A stretch of DNA of 64,000 bases from NCBI RefSeq assembly GCF_002286985.1, contig NZ_NSKC01000012.1, positions 1 to 64,000 on the forward strand, written 5' to 3'. How positions within the stretch are numbered: the stretch's first letter is position 1; the number at the start of each line of letters is the position of its first letter. The DNA comes from Halorubrum salipaludis. Lineage in GTDB: Archaea; Halobacteriota; Halobacteria; Halobacteriales; Haloferacaceae. Of this stretch, positions 62,205-64,000 are shown piece by piece. A program made the position numbers and the translations under genes. The notes beneath the pieces are model-generated. The model searched no databases. It saw nothing but the letters and a program-made list of their open reading frames with translations, and was not told where the DNA came from.

Positions 62205-62972
62205 TCACCGCTGCGTCTGGCCACCATCGACGGGAAGCGCGTGCCCAGTGACGAACGAAGCGTCGTCCGAGCAGAGCCACACGATCACGCTCGCCACTTC
62301 GGCGGGATCGGCCGGTCGACCCATCGGCACGCCGGCGGTGACTTCATCCTGCTCCTCGGGAGACATCGACTGGAGGGCACGTGTGTTAACGATTGTCGGA
62401 CAGACTGCATTAACTCTGATACCGTCTGCGGCGAATTCGAGCGTGACCGACCGCGTGAGCCCGACAACGCCGTGTTTGCTCGCGCTGTAGGGCGTCCGAC
62501 CGGGACTGCCCCGTATCCCGGCGTGTGAGGCAGTGTTGACGATAGCCCCGCCACCGGAGTCCAGAAGAGCCGGTATCTCATGTTTCAGCCCGAGCCACAC
62601 GCCTTTCTGGGAGATGCTGGTGACGCGGTCCCAATCCTGCTCGGAGATGTCGGTTACTGGCGCGGGATCGGCTCCGGTGGCGACGTTGTTCACTGCGAAA
62701 TCGAGGCGGCCATACTCTTCAAGCGCACGCTCAATCATCGCCTTGACCTCAGTGGAGTCGCTGACATCAGTGCGGACGAACGTTGCGTTCCCGCCGTCGT
62801 TTTCGATGCGGCTGACTGTCTCTCCGCCAGCCTCGTCGTCGATATCCACGACAACGACATCGGCTCCCTCGTCGGCGAATCGCTCCGCAGTCGCTCTGCC
62901 GATCCCCGACCCCGCACCCGCTACCAACGCGACACCGTCACTAAAGTTCCGCGAAATGCTGCTGAAAGACAC
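62205..62972 (-). CDS. Classical short-chain dehydrogenase/reductase
   Basis: This 255-residue NAD(P)-dependent oxidoreductase has VAGAGSGIGRATAERF near 17-32, the VVDIDD strand end whose Asp suggests NAD preference, NNVATG, and the catalytic set Ser in NTASHAG with YSASK. The C-terminal VTGHALPVDGGQTQR is the usual FabG/glucose-dehydrogenase-type end. The substrate is unknown. The promoter has a TATA-like TTTATAAC just upstream of 62972. Confidence 0.9.
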   Translation of the reverse strand: MSFSSISRNFSDGVALVAGAGSGIGRATAERFADEGADVVVVDIDDEAGGETVSRIENDGGNATFVRTDVSDSTEVKAMIERALEEYGRLDFAVNNVATGADPAPVTDISEQDWDRVTSISQKGVWLGLKHEIPALLDSGGGAIVNTASHAGIRGSPGRTPYSASKHGVVGLTRSVTLEFAADGIRVNAVCPTIVNTRALQSMSPEEQDEVTAGVPMGRPADPAEVASVIVWLCSDDASFVTGHALPVDGGQTQR

Positions 62973-63055
62973 CGTTTATAACCTTCGCCGGAGCGTCCGA
63001 TACCCGTGAAATCCGCCACCGTGTACCGAAATTACAGAGTCGTGAAATCTAGTGA

Positions 63056-63089
63056 GAACACTGGAAAACCGGTGTGGAGGTGGGGGTCT
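63056..63089. promoter_or_regulatory. ORB-like sequence, second copy
   Basis: GAACACTGGAAAACCGGTGT begins at 63056, and the 22 bp to 63077 are identical to 38331-38352 upstream of cetZ. The following sequence is again G-rich (TGGGGGTCT). It lies about 60-80 bp before the small gene at 63137. It may be an origin-recognition box or a regulator site. Confidence 0.45.
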
Positions 63090-63136
63090 GGCGATGATCC
63101 CAATGTCCTACTATCTGCGTTTCATAGGTACTGGCA

Positions 63137-63370
63137 ATGGCGAATTCGCGGCGGCCCATCGCACCAGCTGAAGAAAATGTCCTCAATCATCTTGAGGCAT
63201 ATCTCGAAGAACTGGGCGATACCAACCCGCTTACGCGTGAGATAGCTATCACATACCTCGAAGATCACGGAATCAAGCCTGCCGACGGACGCGATATAAT
63301 CAAACAGCTACTCCTGAAGGGGTATCTGTATGAGGTTGGTGACGAAATTCGGATTCCACCACGCTCGTGA
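63137..63370 (+). CDS. Small winged-helix-like protein
   Basis: This 77-residue protein has the sequence style of a winged helix: ENVLNHLEAYLEELGDTN, PLTREIAITYLEDHGI, DGRDIIKQLLLKGYLYEVGD and a strand end EIRIPPRS. I recognise no named family. It is preceded by the ORB-like site at 63056 and may be a DNA-binding regulator. No clear operon partner exists. Confidence 0.6.
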   Translation: MANSRRPIAPAEENVLNHLEAYLEELGDTNPLTREIAITYLEDHGIKPADGRDIIKQLLLKGYLYEVGDEIRIPPRS

Positions 63371-63525
63371 CGAGTTGGTACGTCTGTTGTCTATCAGACT
63401 CTTCTCTCTCTCTTATCGCTAGTTCACGCCTGTACCAAACACAACAGATCTTCCCCAGATGGTTCGTTACTTCCGATATACCAGAAATCGATAGTATTTC
63501 ATGAATATAACTCGAGACGCGAACG

Positions 63526-63807
63526 ATGTACGATCTCACTGGCTTTCAGCGCGATCTCCTGTATGTTATTGCCGGGCTTGAGGACCCACACGGGCTCGCA
63601 ATCAAAGACGAACTCGAAGACTACTACGAAAAAGAGATCCATCACGGGCGGCTGTATCCAAATCTCGACACACTTGTCGAGAAGGGGCTGGTCGAAAAAA
63701 GTCAGCGTGATCGACGAACTAACGAGTATACCACCACTCGTCGAGGAACTCGAGAGATCGAGGCCCGAGTAGAGTGGGAAAACCAGTACATCGATCACGC
63801 AAACTGA
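63526..63807 (+). CDS. PadR-family transcriptional regulator, copy 3 of 3
   Basis: This 93-residue protein is nearly the same as copies 1 and 2, with changes such as GLEDPH for GLDDPH and WENQYIDHAN at the end. Its upstream site is GTATTTCATGAATAT (63494-63508). Its downstream flank does not match those of the other copies, so it is the most diverged. Bases 63808-64000 show no supported gene. Confidence 0.88.
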   Translation: MYDLTGFQRDLLYVIAGLEDPHGLAIKDELEDYYEKEIHHGRLYPNLDTLVEKGLVEKSQRDRRTNEYTTTRRGTREIEARVEWENQYIDHAN

Positions 63808-64000
63808 CACCCCATCCGTCTTTAGTTAATACTATCAGTAATACTCGGTAGCCGTGGTTTTCGCCCAAATACGGCCTAGCCACACCAGCTACGGCAATAG
63901 AAGGGCGTTTGTGATGGTTACTTATCGCTCGATCTCGCCAGTACTGGTGTCTCATCTGTATCTTCTCCCGCCTCTAATACTGACAAGCATACTTTTGAGA

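Noticed and set aside
1-64000. tRNA or rRNA genes, including att sites beside the two integrases
   Set aside because: No cloverleaf-like or rRNA sequence was recognised by eye on either strand; a covariance-model scan could not be run.

Overview
The window is from a halophilic archaeon (class Halobacteria). The proteins are acidic (rich in D and E), the regulators are haloarchaeal types (a TbsP-like regulator, a Bat-type PAS/GAF/HTH-10 protein, a DUF7344-like winged helix, CetZ), promoters are archaeal and often leaderless, and the mobile elements are IS200/IS605-type tnpB remnants and IS5-type ends. The content looks like a plasmid, megaplasmid or large accessory island: two tyrosine recombinases, a HerA/VirD4-like ATPase, toxin-antitoxin pairs, defence-like cassettes and many decayed insertion sequences. 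No rRNA, tRNA, CRISPR array or Orc1/Cdc6 gene was seen.

Layout. 1-1.1 kb: end of an IS5-type element and decayed small genes. 1.1-4.8 kb: an A+T-richer cassette of PD-(D/E)XK nuclease, Ser/Thr kinase, unknown protein and metallophosphoesterase, with a convergent cold-shock-like gene. 5.3-8.2 kb: a HTH-bearing unknown gene, a short integrase, a TbsP-like regulator and PadR copy 1. 8.35-18.5 kb: a four-gene block of unknown 633-aa protein, PLD-type nuclease, AddB-like nuclease and AddA/UvrD helicase-nuclease. 18.6-22.6 kb: divergent regulator/unknown pair, dead tnpB, an origin-like inverted repeat and a Fic/Doc gene. 22.8-31.9 kb: zinc ribbon, TRAM protein, SDR, membrane protein, P1B-ATPase with an altered metal motif, and a GIDE/ABC export operon. 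32-35.6 kb: PadR copy 2, VapBC and a DUF7344-unknown-Mrr operon. 36.3-44.1 kb: SWIM protein, CetZ tubulin, ribbon-helix-helix protein, an array of eight 42-bp units, and the HerA-like ATPase. 44.5-51.8 kb: integrase, PIN/HTH pair, a large transposase, a C2H2 protein, a cargo-bearing IS-like element and a broken lipoprotein. 52-63.8 kb: metabolic and regulatory genes (MFS, Bat regulator, glutamate dehydrogenase, deoxyhypusine synthase, frameshifted hemD, SDR) ending in PadR copy 3.

Three blocks deserve attention as possible undescribed systems. First, the order 42-bp array, RHH gene, CetZ gene matches the centromere-adaptor-tubulin order of bacterial TubZRC plasmid partition; the units are exactly 42 bp with a 136-137 bp super-period. 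Second, nuclease, kinase, unknown protein and phosphoesterase are packed with overlapping genes, like a phospho-signalling defence cassette. Third, a PLD nuclease and an unknown protein are joined to an AddAB-like helicase-nuclease pair. The functions of all three are inferred from gene content and layout only.
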